From Bacillota bacterium (lineage in GTDB: Bacteria; Bacillota; Sulfobacillia; Sulfobacillales; Sulfobacillaceae), in the NCBI GenBank assembly GCA_021784595.1, contig JAJYHT010000084.1:1-62512 (forward strand): a DNA stretch of 62,512 nt, written 5' to 3'. A program made the translations under genes and the position numbers. This document shows positions 27,657 through 36,200 of the stretch, one piece after another; the stretch's first letter is position 1; each line of letters begins with the position of its first letter. The notes beneath the pieces were generated by a model, which was not told the origin of the DNA, made no database searches, and saw only the letters and a program-made list of their open reading frames with translations.

Positions 27657-28754
27657 ATGATTTTTGAAGCAGCCTGGCCCTGGATCCTATCAGCCTTGTT
27701 TATCAACACCAGCCATGCCTCCCCGCCCCCCAACCTGGGGCCCGTATTGCAATCGTTAGTTCAACGCGAGGATACCGCGACTCTTTTTAATCGCCCCCAT
27801 GTGCTCAATGCGTTATTTGTCGATGATCATGCGGGACAACGCGCCAAGCTTAAGGCTACTTCACGAATGGATTACCTTCAAGCCTGGGCCAGGGCGCGCC
27901 AAATAGACTTTTTAAAGGTATCGGTCCTGGTGCGTTCTGGACCACCCCACTGGATTACCCCCAACCGAGTGAAAATTTATGGGGTGGTTTCCGCACGATA
28001 CCAATATCGTCACCGTCTAGGCAACACCACTCCCACCTGGTTTGGCCTAGGCGTTTACCATTGGTACACCCTGTATTGGAAAAACAACCAATGGCAAATC
28101 GCAGGCGACGTTTTCATTGATCCGTTGAACCAAGAAACTCGATTGGTCGGACCAGCCATTCCGGTGCCGATACGAGTGCCCGAATTTTCGCGCCACCACA
28201 AGTTAAGCCCAGGCGCCGCACTAGCGCTGCAATACGCGAGAACATACTGCGGTGCCGCTCCGGGTTGCGCAAATCAGAATCGGTATAATCCGCGCTACCA
28301 TGATTACAACTGGAATGGCGGAGACTGCACGAATTTTATTTCTCAAGTGCTGCACGCGGGCGGACTCTCAGAAACCCCAGCCTGGTCTTGGGATATGAAA
28401 CACGATGAGGGCACTAGTGCTTGGGTCAACGCCACCACGCTAGCTGGCTATCTGGTTTATTCTGAGCGCGCCCATCTATATGCACACGGAACGTTTTCCC
28501 AATTGACTCAATCTGCCTCCAAACCGATACAAAACCTGCAACGAGGCGACTTAATCGGATATTACGAAAATCATCGCACTGTGCATTTGGCCATTGTGGC
28601 GGGTTTTGACCCCGATGGCTATCCTTTGGTGATTAGCCATTCGGCAGACCGATTTGAGGAACCATGGGACCTTGGCTGGGATCGTACCACTCGATATTAC
28701 TTTTATCGCATACACTATCCACTTATCCGGCACAGTGGATCTCCCGTCGGCTAA
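27657..28754 (+). CDS. Secreted putative amidase (Amidase_6-type domain)
   Basis: The N-terminus (about 1-22) is a signal peptide with a hydrophobic core and a likely cleavage after SHA. The C-terminal half (about 185-355) matches the putative amidase domain: YARTYCG, YNWNGGDCTNFISQVLHAGG with the cysteine nucleophile, and HLAIVAGFDPDGYPLVISHS with a histidine. The first half (about 30-170) is a secreted adaptor-like part seen in many Bacillota relatives. It is likely outside the cell and may act on peptidoglycan peptides or another amide; the substrate is inferred only. The ATG follows AGGAGG at good distance. Confidence 0.85.
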   Translation: MIFEAAWPWILSALFINTSHASPPPNLGPVLQSLVQREDTATLFNRPHVLNALFVDDHAGQRAKLKATSRMDYLQAWARARQIDFLKVSVLVRSGPPHWITPNRVKIYGVVSARYQYRHRLGNTTPTWFGLGVYHWYTLYWKNNQWQIAGDVFIDPLNQETRLVGPAIPVPIRVPEFSRHHKLSPGAALALQYARTYCGAAPGCANQNRYNPRYHDYNWNGGDCTNFISQVLHAGGLSETPAWSWDMKHDEGTSAWVNATTLAGYLVYSERAHLYAHGTFSQLTQSASKPIQNLQRGDLIGYYENHRTVHLAIVAGFDPDGYPLVISHSADRFEEPWDLGWDRTTRYYFYRIHYPLIRHSGSPVG

Positions 28755-28852
28755 CCCATTGTGAGTTCAATGGTCTTGCCCATTTACGGGTGATTTCCGA
28801 AATACCCTCGTGTCTTCGTTTCAGCCCCGCAGCCTAGGCAGGCGATGTTATA

Positions 28853-31297
28853 ATGAAGCCACCGTGGGGTCGGGAGGTGGTTAAGGTCCCAATAGGTCTC
28901 GTGTGGCAGCCCGAGACAAGACAGATCATCGTCTCGGATGGCGACGGTCAGCCCGTCTTGATAATGCCATTGTCTCATTTAGCCGTTGCCGCGCCAGGTC
29001 GAGTCACGGTGCGGCGCCGAATCGCATGGGATTTTATCCGAGAACGCCCATCACCGCGTCTGGCAGCGAGCCCGCCCCAGACATTCAACTACAGCGAGAC
29101 CCTGAGATTGCCGACCGACGATCCACACACCGATATCCTTATTACCACCTTGTTCCATACTCCCTGGCATCAAGAACTCACTATCTCGAGCACCAATCCC
29201 CTCATAGAGCGCATCTACCTCGGTTTCCAAACCTCAGCCCGCGAAACTTGGTGGGGATTCGGCGAACATGGGCATACCATACGACCGGTGGCCCGATTTG
29301 ATACCTGGGTCGAGGAGGGTCCTGTCGGACTCGGTTGGCTTTCTCGATTCCTACGCTTCACCAACCACGTTCCCTTTCCTAAGGGTCCATATCCTTCTTA
29401 TGCCACTATGCCCATATGGATTTCATCGGCGGGATACAGCGCATGGGCAGACAACCGCGAATTGATGCGGTGGCGGATTGCCAGCACGCTGAGATCGGTT
29501 GAGGCCTGGTCCCACAAATTGACGTTGCATATCATAACGGGCGACAATCCCCAAACCATCTTGGAGCGCCAATTTTCTATTTTAGGCAAACCCACAATCC
29601 CACCGCCATGGGCCTTTGGACCATGGAACGATAGCGTGCGCGGCCAGCCCCAGGCAAAATCTTTAGTCCGCCTTTTAAGACAGCGCCGGATCCCTAGCAG
29701 CGCATTATGGATTGAGGACTGGATGGGTTCATGGGAAAATGGTAAAAGATTCTGGATGCGTCCTCTGTCCCACCAGGTGGATACGGTCCTTTACCCCGAC
29801 TTCCCTGGTCTAGCCATGCATCTCCACGAAACTGGTTTCCGCCTGCTCGGATACTTTTGTCCCGAAATCACCAAAAATAGTGCCTTATACCACGAGGCCG
29901 CCGCCCAAGACTTGTTAGTCAAAGATTCTGACGGATATCCCATCATGGTTGATATTTTGGGCATTTTGCATGCCGAGGTCGATCTGACTCACCCTAAGAC
30001 TGAACGTTGGATTCATGAGCGTTGGTTTAGACCAGCCGAGGCACTGGGATTTGACGGTTGGATGGCCGACTTTGGCGAATATTTGCCACCACAATCCGTA
30101 TTGAGCGATGGCACCACGGGATGGGCACGCCATAACCAATGGCCTCTCTTGTGGCAAACCGTCCACAAAAACTTTTGGAGTCAAGCGCGGCCCGACGGGG
30201 ACTTTACCTTTTTTGTGCGTTCGTCCAGTCTGGGCAGCCATGCCATAGCCCCGATTTTGTGGGGAGGCGATTCCGATACTGATTTCGATCCTTCCGATGG
30301 ACTGCCAACCGTGGTTCCTCAGGTGTTGTCAGCACAACTGGCAGGATTTTTCTTTTGGGCGACCGATATTGCGGGATATATGACGTTTGGGTTGACTAGG
30401 CCTTCAACTAAACCCTTATATATTCGATGGCTGCAGTTGGCCTCACTTTTGCCCGTGATGCGCACGCACCACGGCACCGCCCGTCCCCGCAACTGGCACT
30501 TGTCGCGAGATGAAGAAACCTTGAATGCATATGCCCGCTATGCCAGACTTCACACCGCGCTTTTCCCCTTATGGAACCACCTTGCCCAGCAAGCCGCAAA
30601 CCTGGGGCACCCCATCATCCGGCCCCTGTTTTTTGAATTTCCGAATGACCGCTCGACATGGACCATCGACCAACAATTTCTCGTAGGCGATGTGCTGTTG
30701 GTGGCTCCTGTAGTCAAGCCCCGTTCGCACCGACATCGCGTGTATCTTCCCATGGGGCAATGGCGCTATTGGTGGAGCAACCGCACCGACATCGGGCCGG
30801 GTTGGATCACTCTCTCGGTTCCACTGCATGAAATTCCCATATGGATCCGAGTCGGTCGAGTCCTGCCTCTGTTCGAAGGCGTTCCCCTTGATGATGTGCG
30901 TTCCGAAGGGATCGTGGACAGTTTGGCAGACATCGAACAAGGCGCTGGCGTAGACTTAAAGAGCGCATCCCGCCACCTCGCCATTTATGTGGTGGGAAAA
31001 CCTGGTCCAACCCATATATGGCTGCCGCAGGGCGGGTCATGGACGGTCGAATGGAGACCTGAGGAGGCAAAATCCGATATCGCATCACTCTGGCAGATGC
31101 CCTACTATGCCGACCACCTCCCACAAGATTTTGGCGCGGGAGAGCGATTGATGCTGGATAGCGGCCAAAGTGCCAGTCTCTCGTGTCCAGGCCACGGGCG
31201 CCTCACGCTGTCGGCATCGTCAGACAGTGGCCTTCGTTCTTGCACGGTTCGCTGGATATTGCCCAACTTTTATGACCAGGAGGTCGACCATTCATGA
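28853..31297 (+). CDS. Glycoside hydrolase family 31 alpha-glycosidase (YihQ-like core)
   Basis: GH31 enzymes cleave terminal alpha-linked sugars. The catalytic nucleophile is Asp406 in DGWMADFGEYLP and the acid/base is Asp473 in LWGGDSDTDF; other motifs are ALWIEDWMGSW, DIAGYMTFG and VMRTHHG. Of the GH31 proteins I remember, the closest in the core is E. coli YihQ (sulfoquinovosidase), but its Arg-x-x-Trp sulfonate site is only partly kept here (GKRFWMRP). The start is unsure: ATG 28853 overlaps a perfect TATAAT (28849-28854) that could be a -10 box, and GGGAGG at 28872-28877 points to a later GTG. The stop overlaps the next gene by four bases. Confidence 0.88.
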   Translation: MKPPWGREVVKVPIGLVWQPETRQIIVSDGDGQPVLIMPLSHLAVAAPGRVTVRRRIAWDFIRERPSPRLAASPPQTFNYSETLRLPTDDPHTDILITTLFHTPWHQELTISSTNPLIERIYLGFQTSARETWWGFGEHGHTIRPVARFDTWVEEGPVGLGWLSRFLRFTNHVPFPKGPYPSYATMPIWISSAGYSAWADNRELMRWRIASTLRSVEAWSHKLTLHIITGDNPQTILERQFSILGKPTIPPPWAFGPWNDSVRGQPQAKSLVRLLRQRRIPSSALWIEDWMGSWENGKRFWMRPLSHQVDTVLYPDFPGLAMHLHETGFRLLGYFCPEITKNSALYHEAAAQDLLVKDSDGYPIMVDILGILHAEVDLTHPKTERWIHERWFRPAEALGFDGWMADFGEYLPPQSVLSDGTTGWARHNQWPLLWQTVHKNFWSQARPDGDFTFFVRSSSLGSHAIAPILWGGDSDTDFDPSDGLPTVVPQVLSAQLAGFFFWATDIAGYMTFGLTRPSTKPLYIRWLQLASLLPVMRTHHGTARPRNWHLSRDEETLNAYARYARLHTALFPLWNHLAQQAANLGHPIIRPLFFEFPNDRSTWTIDQQFLVGDVLLVAPVVKPRSHRHRVYLPMGQWRYWWSNRTDIGPGWITLSVPLHEIPIWIRVGRVLPLFEGVPLDDVRSEGIVDSLADIEQGAGVDLKSASRHLAIYVVGKPGPTHIWLPQGGSWTVEWRPEEAKSDIASLWQMPYYADHLPQDFGAGERLMLDSGQSASLSCPGHGRLTLSASSDSGLRSCTVRWILPNFYDQEVDHS

Positions 31298-32589
31298 AGC
31301 CACCCCAGCCTCAATGGTATGCCCTAGGAAACCTAGGATCCAACATTTTCAGCCAAGCCTTTGCTACCTTTGCTTTATTCTTTTATATCGACCATCTCCG
31401 TGGCCCTGTCGGAGCGATTACCGCTGCACTGGCTGTCCAAAGCCTTTGGCATGCTGTGTTAAACCCTATCATTGGCCAGTTGTCGGACCGCACCCGGACC
31501 CGTTATGGTCGCCGCATCCCTTATATTGCAGGACTCAGCATTCCTTTGGGCGTCATCTTTTTCCTGCTTTGGCACCCATTGGTCTCAGCAAGCAATCTAG
31601 CATGGTATTTTTTGATTGTGGTAATGTTGTTCGACTTTACCTACTTGGCGGTCGTGTTAAACTGGACCAGCCTCTTCCCAGAAATGTTTCGCTCTATCCA
31701 AGCGCGGTCCCGAGCCCAAGCTTCACGCCAGGCGGTGGGCATCGTCGCCCTAATGGTTGGCGTGGCTGCACCTCCGCTGTTATACGGGCGTTTGGGATGG
31801 ACCTCCATGGGACTCATTTTAGGGGTGATTGGCACCGCAGGTTTTCTCCTGTCCTTGAAAGGAGCCAAAGAAGCCACTCCACTCGAATCCTCTCGATCCC
31901 ATTGGAATTGGGTGGAACCATGGACACTGATGCGCACGTCTTGGGGATTTCAGCGCTTTCTGGGAACAAATTTTTTGGTCCAACTGACCTTGGGCCTGAT
32001 TCCGGCCGTGTTGCCCTTTTATGCCAAATATGTGCTGCATACCAACCACAGCATGCTTTCCCTGCTATTGGCCAGCATTTTCGTGATTGCCTTAATCACT
32101 GTCGTACCCTGGACCCGATGGATTCGCAAGCGAGGTTCCCACCTGGGGATATTATGGGCCATCGGGTGGCTTGCTATGGGTGTCACCCCATTTATCTGGG
32201 CTCCCGACACACTCTGGGTCTTCAGTGGATGCCTCTTATTGGGAATCGGGTTGGCGGGGTTTTTAGTGCTAGCTGACGTCTTAATAGCGGAAGTGATAGA
32301 CCAAGACGCTCAGATTCACGGAACTCGTCGTGAGGGTCTCTTTTATGGCATTAACGGCTTCATATTAAGACTAGGCGTATCGGTTCAAGCCTTGCTCCTC
32401 TACTTAGCGTTGCACTTTTCCCACTATCACGCCAACACCCTTGGGCTCGCAACGACCTCAGTGCGGTGGAGCTTGCGTGGCCTTGCGGGAGTCATCCCAT
32501 TAATTTTATTAATCATGGCTTGGTCGGTGATTCGCCACTTTGATGTTCCGCCCAGTCCCAGCGAGCATGCTCCGTCTGCGGCATCCTAA
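31294..32589 (+). CDS. GPH-type sugar:cation symporter (MFS superfamily)
   Basis: About 12 membrane segments in 431 residues. The N-terminal pattern HAVLNPIIGQLSDRTRTRYGRRIPYI is the hallmark of the glycoside-pentoside-hexuronide family (compare the NPxxGxxSDRTRTRWGRxRP motif of melibiose and glucuronide carriers). It starts at an ATG with GGAGG and overlaps the GH31 stop by four bases, so it most likely imports the substrate or the product of that glycosidase. YihO/YihP and YicJ, partners of the E. coli GH31 enzymes YihQ and YicI, belong to the same family, so the arrangement is familiar. Confidence 0.88.
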   Translation: MKPPQPQWYALGNLGSNIFSQAFATFALFFYIDHLRGPVGAITAALAVQSLWHAVLNPIIGQLSDRTRTRYGRRIPYIAGLSIPLGVIFFLLWHPLVSASNLAWYFLIVVMLFDFTYLAVVLNWTSLFPEMFRSIQARSRAQASRQAVGIVALMVGVAAPPLLYGRLGWTSMGLILGVIGTAGFLLSLKGAKEATPLESSRSHWNWVEPWTLMRTSWGFQRFLGTNFLVQLTLGLIPAVLPFYAKYVLHTNHSMLSLLLASIFVIALITVVPWTRWIRKRGSHLGILWAIGWLAMGVTPFIWAPDTLWVFSGCLLLGIGLAGFLVLADVLIAEVIDQDAQIHGTRREGLFYGINGFILRLGVSVQALLLYLALHFSHYHANTLGLATTSVRWSLRGLAGVIPLILLIMAWSVIRHFDVPPSPSEHAPSAAS

Positions 32590-32605
32590 GAGCCCAGTAG
32601 CCGGT

Positions 32606-33874
32606 TCACGAAGATTCTACCTCTGGCAGTATTCGCTGACGCCGTTGGTAAATTGCGGGCAATATGGACCAATAACACCCTATCGCCGCGAGACCCCCCA
32701 TGACCGTCAACAGTCCCATGCCAATTGGCGGAACGATAGTGATTAGACTAACCACCAAGGCTGACATCATACCGCCCACGTTAAATGTCAAGTTATGCAC
32801 CGCAAGATAGGAACTGCGCGCGTGCTCTGGAGTCAAGTCGGCCAAAAACGACTGGCGCACAGGCACCGACAGCACTTCACCCAGGGTTGCCGTCATCATC
32901 GCAAGAAATAGCATGGAGGGCGCGGTCGCAAGATTCAGCAACCCGTATCCCATGGCAAAGAGTCCGATGGCACCACCTAAAATCCATTTATCAGGCACCC
33001 TGCGGCTAAACCGTCCAGCAAACAGTGCTAGGGCTACTACCAGCACCGTGTTTTCAGTGCGCAAAAATCCCAACATGGACAGCCCGCCTAAGTGAACGAT
33101 CGCCCCAGATCCGATGGAGACGGTGGTTTTGACAAAGTGGTCGACCAAGTGCACACCAATACCGTTTTGCAACTCGGTTTCGATAGCCATCATAATGGTG
33201 CCAGCGGCCAGATAACGCAAAAATGTGCGATCCTTCAGTACCGATCGGTAATTGGTAACAAATCCCGAGAAAGAGGGCGGTGTCTGGTCCGGCAGCGGAT
33301 GATGTGTTTCTCCGATAAACCAGACTGTTGATAGGCACGTGGCCCCAAACAATACTGCTGCACTTGCAAATAGCCAAAACCGATAGTGCACAAACATCAG
33401 TCCCCCCACGGCCGATCCAATGGCTATGGTTAGATTCGCCATCCAATAAAAAACCGTGTACATCTGCCCGCGATCTTTGACTGCAGTGACATCCAACATC
33501 ATAGCCTCGTCCACCGGACCGTAAATGCCCCAGACCGCATTACTCACCATAAATGCCAAAAAAGTGACCCATGGCGCATGAAGCACCGGACTGTTGGCTA
33601 TCGCCATAGCAGCATAAGCACTAGTTAGCACGAATTCACACCCATACAACACCCGACGTCTCCCGATATGGTCCGAGACAACCCCCCCAACGATTCCCGC
33701 CACCATCGCGACAAGCATGGTAAGTGCCAATAAGATGCCGGTCGGTCCGGCTCCAAAATTATGGGCGAAGTAAATGGTCATGAAGGGAATGGTAGTGAAT
33801 TGCGCAATACCAAGAAAAAAGAACGCACCTAGACGAATTCGCACATTTAGGTGTTGCCGCAAAAGAAATTGCAC
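32606..33874 (-). CDS. MFS transporter, probable drug exporter, under leader control
   Basis: 422 residues with about 12 membrane segments. The loop between segments 2 and 3 reads GGVVSDHIGRRRVL, the motif A of MFS antiporters, which favours export. The GTG at 33874 is chosen because GGGAGG lies at about 8 bases; the upstream extension runs into a terminator hairpin. A promoter (34066-34094), a leader peptide (33964-34032) and an intrinsic terminator (33912-33947) lie in its leader, so expression is probably switched by attenuation. It is convergent with the GPH carrier. The substrate is unknown; an antibiotic is plausible given the leader type. Confidence 0.88.
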   Translation of the reverse strand: MQFLLRQHLNVRIRLGAFFFLGIAQFTTIPFMTIYFAHNFGAGPTGILLALTMLVAMVAGIVGGVVSDHIGRRRVLYGCEFVLTSAYAAMAIANSPVLHAPWVTFLAFMVSNAVWGIYGPVDEAMMLDVTAVKDRGQMYTVFYWMANLTIAIGSAVGGLMFVHYRFWLFASAAVLFGATCLSTVWFIGETHHPLPDQTPPSFSGFVTNYRSVLKDRTFLRYLAAGTIMMAIETELQNGIGVHLVDHFVKTTVSIGSGAIVHLGGLSMLGFLRTENTVLVVALALFAGRFSRRVPDKWILGGAIGLFAMGYGLLNLATAPSMLFLAMMTATLGEVLSVPVRQSFLADLTPEHARSSYLAVHNLTFNVGGMMSALVVSLITIVPPIGMGLLTVMGGLAAIGCYWSILPAIYQRRQRILPEVESS

Positions 33875-33911
33875 GATAACGTTCCTCCCTGGGGAAACCT
33901 TTCCTGAGCAT

Positions 33912-33947
33912 AAAAAAACGAGCCATGAGATGATACCCATGGGCTCG
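33912..33947 (-). terminator. Intrinsic terminator inside the MFS leader (attenuator)
   Basis: On the minus strand a stem of CGAGCC(C)ATG with CATGGCTCG is followed at once by seven T (bases 33912-33918 as A). It sits 38 bases before the MFS start codon and after the leader peptide. No gene on the same strand ends just upstream, so it most likely controls read-through into the MFS gene. The left arm also contains CCATGGGT, complementary to ACCCATGG at the leader-peptide start codon, so the terminator can be displaced. Confidence 0.8.
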
Positions 33948-33963
33948 GCAGGAGTGATGAACG

Positions 33964-34032
33964 CTACCGCACGACAAAGGCACCATCAAACCAGCCGATG
34001 CGGGAATTCCCGCAAACGTCCCGAATTACCAT
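33964..34032 (-). CDS. 22-codon leader peptide (upstream ORF of the MFS gene)
   Basis: A small frame starts at ATG 34032, has a strong Shine-Dalgarno (AAAGGGGAGAGG) five bases upstream, and ends with TAG at 33964-33966. It codes for 22 residues beginning MVIRDVCGNSRIGW and ending AFVVR. The frame covers both arms of the stem AGGCACC / GGTGCCT and the palindrome GCGGGAATTCCCGC, so ribosomes on it would change leader folding. This is the pattern of ribosome-stalling attenuators before resistance genes. The peptide is not one that I know. Confidence 0.65.
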   Translation of the reverse strand: MVIRDVCGNSRIGWFDGAFVVR

Positions 34033-34065
34033 GGGTGCCTCTCCCCTTTCAATCCAATTGCCCCT

Positions 34066-34094
34066 ACTCTATCCAAAGTCCTCAAAGGTGTCAA
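34066..34094 (-). promoter_or_regulatory. Sigma-A type promoter of the MFS leader
   Basis: On the minus strand TTGACA (34089-34094), a spacer of exactly 17, and TAGAGT (34066-34071). Transcription would start near 34058, giving a leader of about 185 bases to the MFS start codon. This is the best promoter match in the window. Confidence 0.75.
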
Positions 34095-34432
34095 GACGGA
34101 TTGCACGGAACATCAGGTCTTCGGCAAAGTCGCTCCCCGGCCTTATTGTCGAACGGGATACGCAGATTTTGGTTTCTCGGGATACTACTATTAATCTGCT
34201 TTAGCGACCACGGACATCTAAGACAAAAATAAGTTCACCGCAACTATGAGTTCAATTATTATGTTAGAGTAACTCAAAGAGAGCGTCGTCCCGAATGTTA
34301 GGTGATGGTCCAGTGAAGGGATTACATGCGTCCACCATCCCCCATCTTCCCAAGCCATTCATGAGTCTCTGGGTGGGCGAACACCGTCAGCTCGCAATCG
34401 TTACACCAAATTTGCTATCAAGGAGAACTCGC
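34095..34432. other. Intergenic stretch upstream of the 161-residue protein
   Basis: About 340 bases with no supported gene. The open frame that reaches back to 34295 on the plus strand is only an extension of the next gene, without its own ribosome binding site. Nothing else recognised apart from the promoter of the divergent MFS leader at its left edge. Confidence 0.4.
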
Positions 34433-34918
34433 ATGACTGAACCGACACCCACCCCAGAGGCCGCTCTCCACCGACAGTGGGCCATCGATCTATTTAATGC
34501 GACATGGGAGTATATGGACAACCCCCACCGTTCCCCGACGGATGATACCCAGATGATTCACATGGCACACGCGTCCCGATATCATTGGGGTGTGGTAGGA
34601 ACACCGTTAAACCTGGCCCGTGGAGAGTGGCAGATTTCCAGGGTCTACGCTCTGGTCAGTCGCTGGGAGCCATCCTTATATCATGCCACTGCAAGCCTTC
34701 ACTGGTGCCTGGATAACAATCTCGGCCCCTTTGATTGGGGATTTGCCTATGAGGCCTTAGCAAGATCCTATGCATTGCATGGGGATCACACCAAACGAGA
34801 TCGATACCTGGAACTTGCCCTCCAAGTAGCCCAAACGGTCGATGATGAAGCAGACCGCGATTGGTTGCGAAAAAATATCGAAAGTGTCATGTCGTTGTCC
34901 ATTCCACCATGGGAGTGA
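34433..34918 (+). CDS. Conserved-looking protein of unknown function (161 residues)
   Basis: The start ATG (34433) has AAGGAG at seven bases. The protein is helical: an N-terminal half with HRQWAIDLFNATWEYMD and HMAHASRYHWG, then two helix pairs (FDWGFAYEALARSYALHG, DRYLELALQVAQT) that look like a TPR-type solenoid. I know no name for it. It has no membrane segment or signal. It stands alone between an MFS leader and a dead intron fragment. Confidence 0.7.
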   Translation: MTEPTPTPEAALHRQWAIDLFNATWEYMDNPHRSPTDDTQMIHMAHASRYHWGVVGTPLNLARGEWQISRVYALVSRWEPSLYHATASLHWCLDNNLGPFDWGFAYEALARSYALHGDHTKRDRYLELALQVAQTVDDEADRDWLRKNIESVMSLSIPPWE

Positions 34919-35666
34919 GGATCAGGTCCTAACAGCTCGTAGCTCGACTCTAATTGCTGTATTCCAACAGCGTTGCCACGGTAATCGCCCATTGGTTTAT
35001 TAGTTTGGGCAAATCGGTGGCAACAAGTGCTCAGCAGCCCGTCACTTAACACGACACTCGTGAGGAGCGGAAGTAAGAAAACAACGGCACGTTACTCAGC
35101 ATCGGTGATCCCACTCTGCGGGGTGCCACGGTCGCCCGGTACCACTACCACTGTCCGTGTGCCTGATGCCCTGCCGCAAGCAGTTGCCGGATGAGTTCAA
35201 GAACTCATCCATCAGCAATCCGTCGATTCACTAACATCAACAGCTTCTCGTGGTCAACAGTACCAAAGAAGTCGGACAAGTCTGCGTCCACCACCCACTG
35301 AGCGCCAGTCTAGAGTTCCTGCCAGATATAGCGCCCTGCATTCGAGCGGCACGCGTGGCAGCAGTGCCTTCACGACCGTTGCGCTACTTCCCGCACCCAC
35401 TCTTCGAATTGTGCGACCCCACTTGTCATTGCGGGTGCCATCCTCTACCCGCATATCTGCAACTCCTCCTCATCGGTCGGACAGACTTAATGTGATGAGG
35501 AATTGCTTCGTCAAAGACCCCTCAAAATGCCTTGCGTACCAATAAGCGCCACTTAAGGACGGGGCTTACTCACACACATGAGGTGCACTCAGGAACATGC
35601 GTGACGCTCATAGCGCATTTCTGTTACCATTGATCATATTGTCACAACAATCCGGGAGGCAGTCGC
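34919..35666 (-). pseudogene. Group II intron reverse-transcriptase fragment (about 35165-35470) in an otherwise empty stretch
   Basis: On the minus strand a frame reads IWQEL*TGAQWVVDADLSDFF then GTVDHEKLLMLVNRRIADG* then VLELIRQLLAAG. This is the RT core of group II intron proteins (normally WVVDADIKGFFDNIDHE...RVLKLIRQWL), interrupted by two in-frame stops. The fragment before it (NDKWGRTIRRVG and following) is also out of frame. The intron's ends, maturase part and RNA domains are not found here. The remaining bases of this interval hold nothing that I recognise. Confidence 0.75.
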
Positions 35667-36200
35667 ATGGTTGTAGCTGGAGCGCGCGTCACCTTGCGGG
35701 AATTCCGTTTCGAAGATGCCCCGCAAGTGCATCAATATGCCAGTGACCCGCGCGTGGTCAATCACCTAAACTGGGGCCCGAATGCTTGGGGGGATACCAC
35801 GGCATTTCTCGCTTTAGTCAAGGCCGAGGCCGAGGCCTCCCCGAGAGTCTCATACCAACTCGCCATTACCGAAAATTCTACAGGTTTGGTGATGGGCGCC
35901 GTGAGACTAGCAATCGAAAGCCCACGCCACCGTCGTGCCGCCATCGGATATGTTTTGGCAGCATCCCGTTGGGGTCTAGGTTACGGTACGGAAGCCGCCC
36001 AACTGATGGTTCAATGGGCCATTAGAGATGCTGGGATGCACCGCATCGAGGCCACTTGCGACCCTGCCAATCACGGTTCACGCCGAGTCTTGGAAAAAAT
36101 AGGCCTGCAGTACGAAGGCTACCGCCGCCATGACTTTTTAGTGCGTGGGCACTGGCGGGACTCCTTAATGTTTGCTCTGATTGCTGACCCGGCGGATTAG
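35667..36200 (+). CDS. GNAT acetyltransferase, RimJ/RimL-like
   Basis: 177 residues. The start VTLREFRFEDAPQVHQYASDP and the motifs RAAIGYVLAASRWGLGYGTEAAQLMVQWA and HRIEATCDPANHGSRRVLEKIGLQYEGYRR are the standard signature of the RimJ/RimL-type (Acetyltransf_3) group. The substrate may be a protein N-terminus or a small molecule. GGGAGG precedes the ATG at 8 bases. Its stop overlaps that of the convergent Nudix-like gene by four bases. Confidence 0.9.
   Translation: MVVAGARVTLREFRFEDAPQVHQYASDPRVVNHLNWGPNAWGDTTAFLALVKAEAEASPRVSYQLAITENSTGLVMGAVRLAIESPRHRRAAIGYVLAASRWGLGYGTEAAQLMVQWAIRDAGMHRIEATCDPANHGSRRVLEKIGLQYEGYRRHDFLVRGHWRDSLMFALIADPAD

Noticed and set aside
31170-32276. A 368-codon open frame on the plus strand overlapping the GPH carrier gene
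   Set aside because: It lies in another frame over two well-supported genes, has no ribosome binding site, and is rich in Cys, His, Pro and Arg as shadow frames are.
33912-34058. Classifying the MFS leader as a T-box, guanidine, fluoride, SAM or ZTP riboswitch
   Set aside because: None of the conserved core strings of these classes is present; the small ORF with its own Shine-Dalgarno favours a ribosome-based switch.
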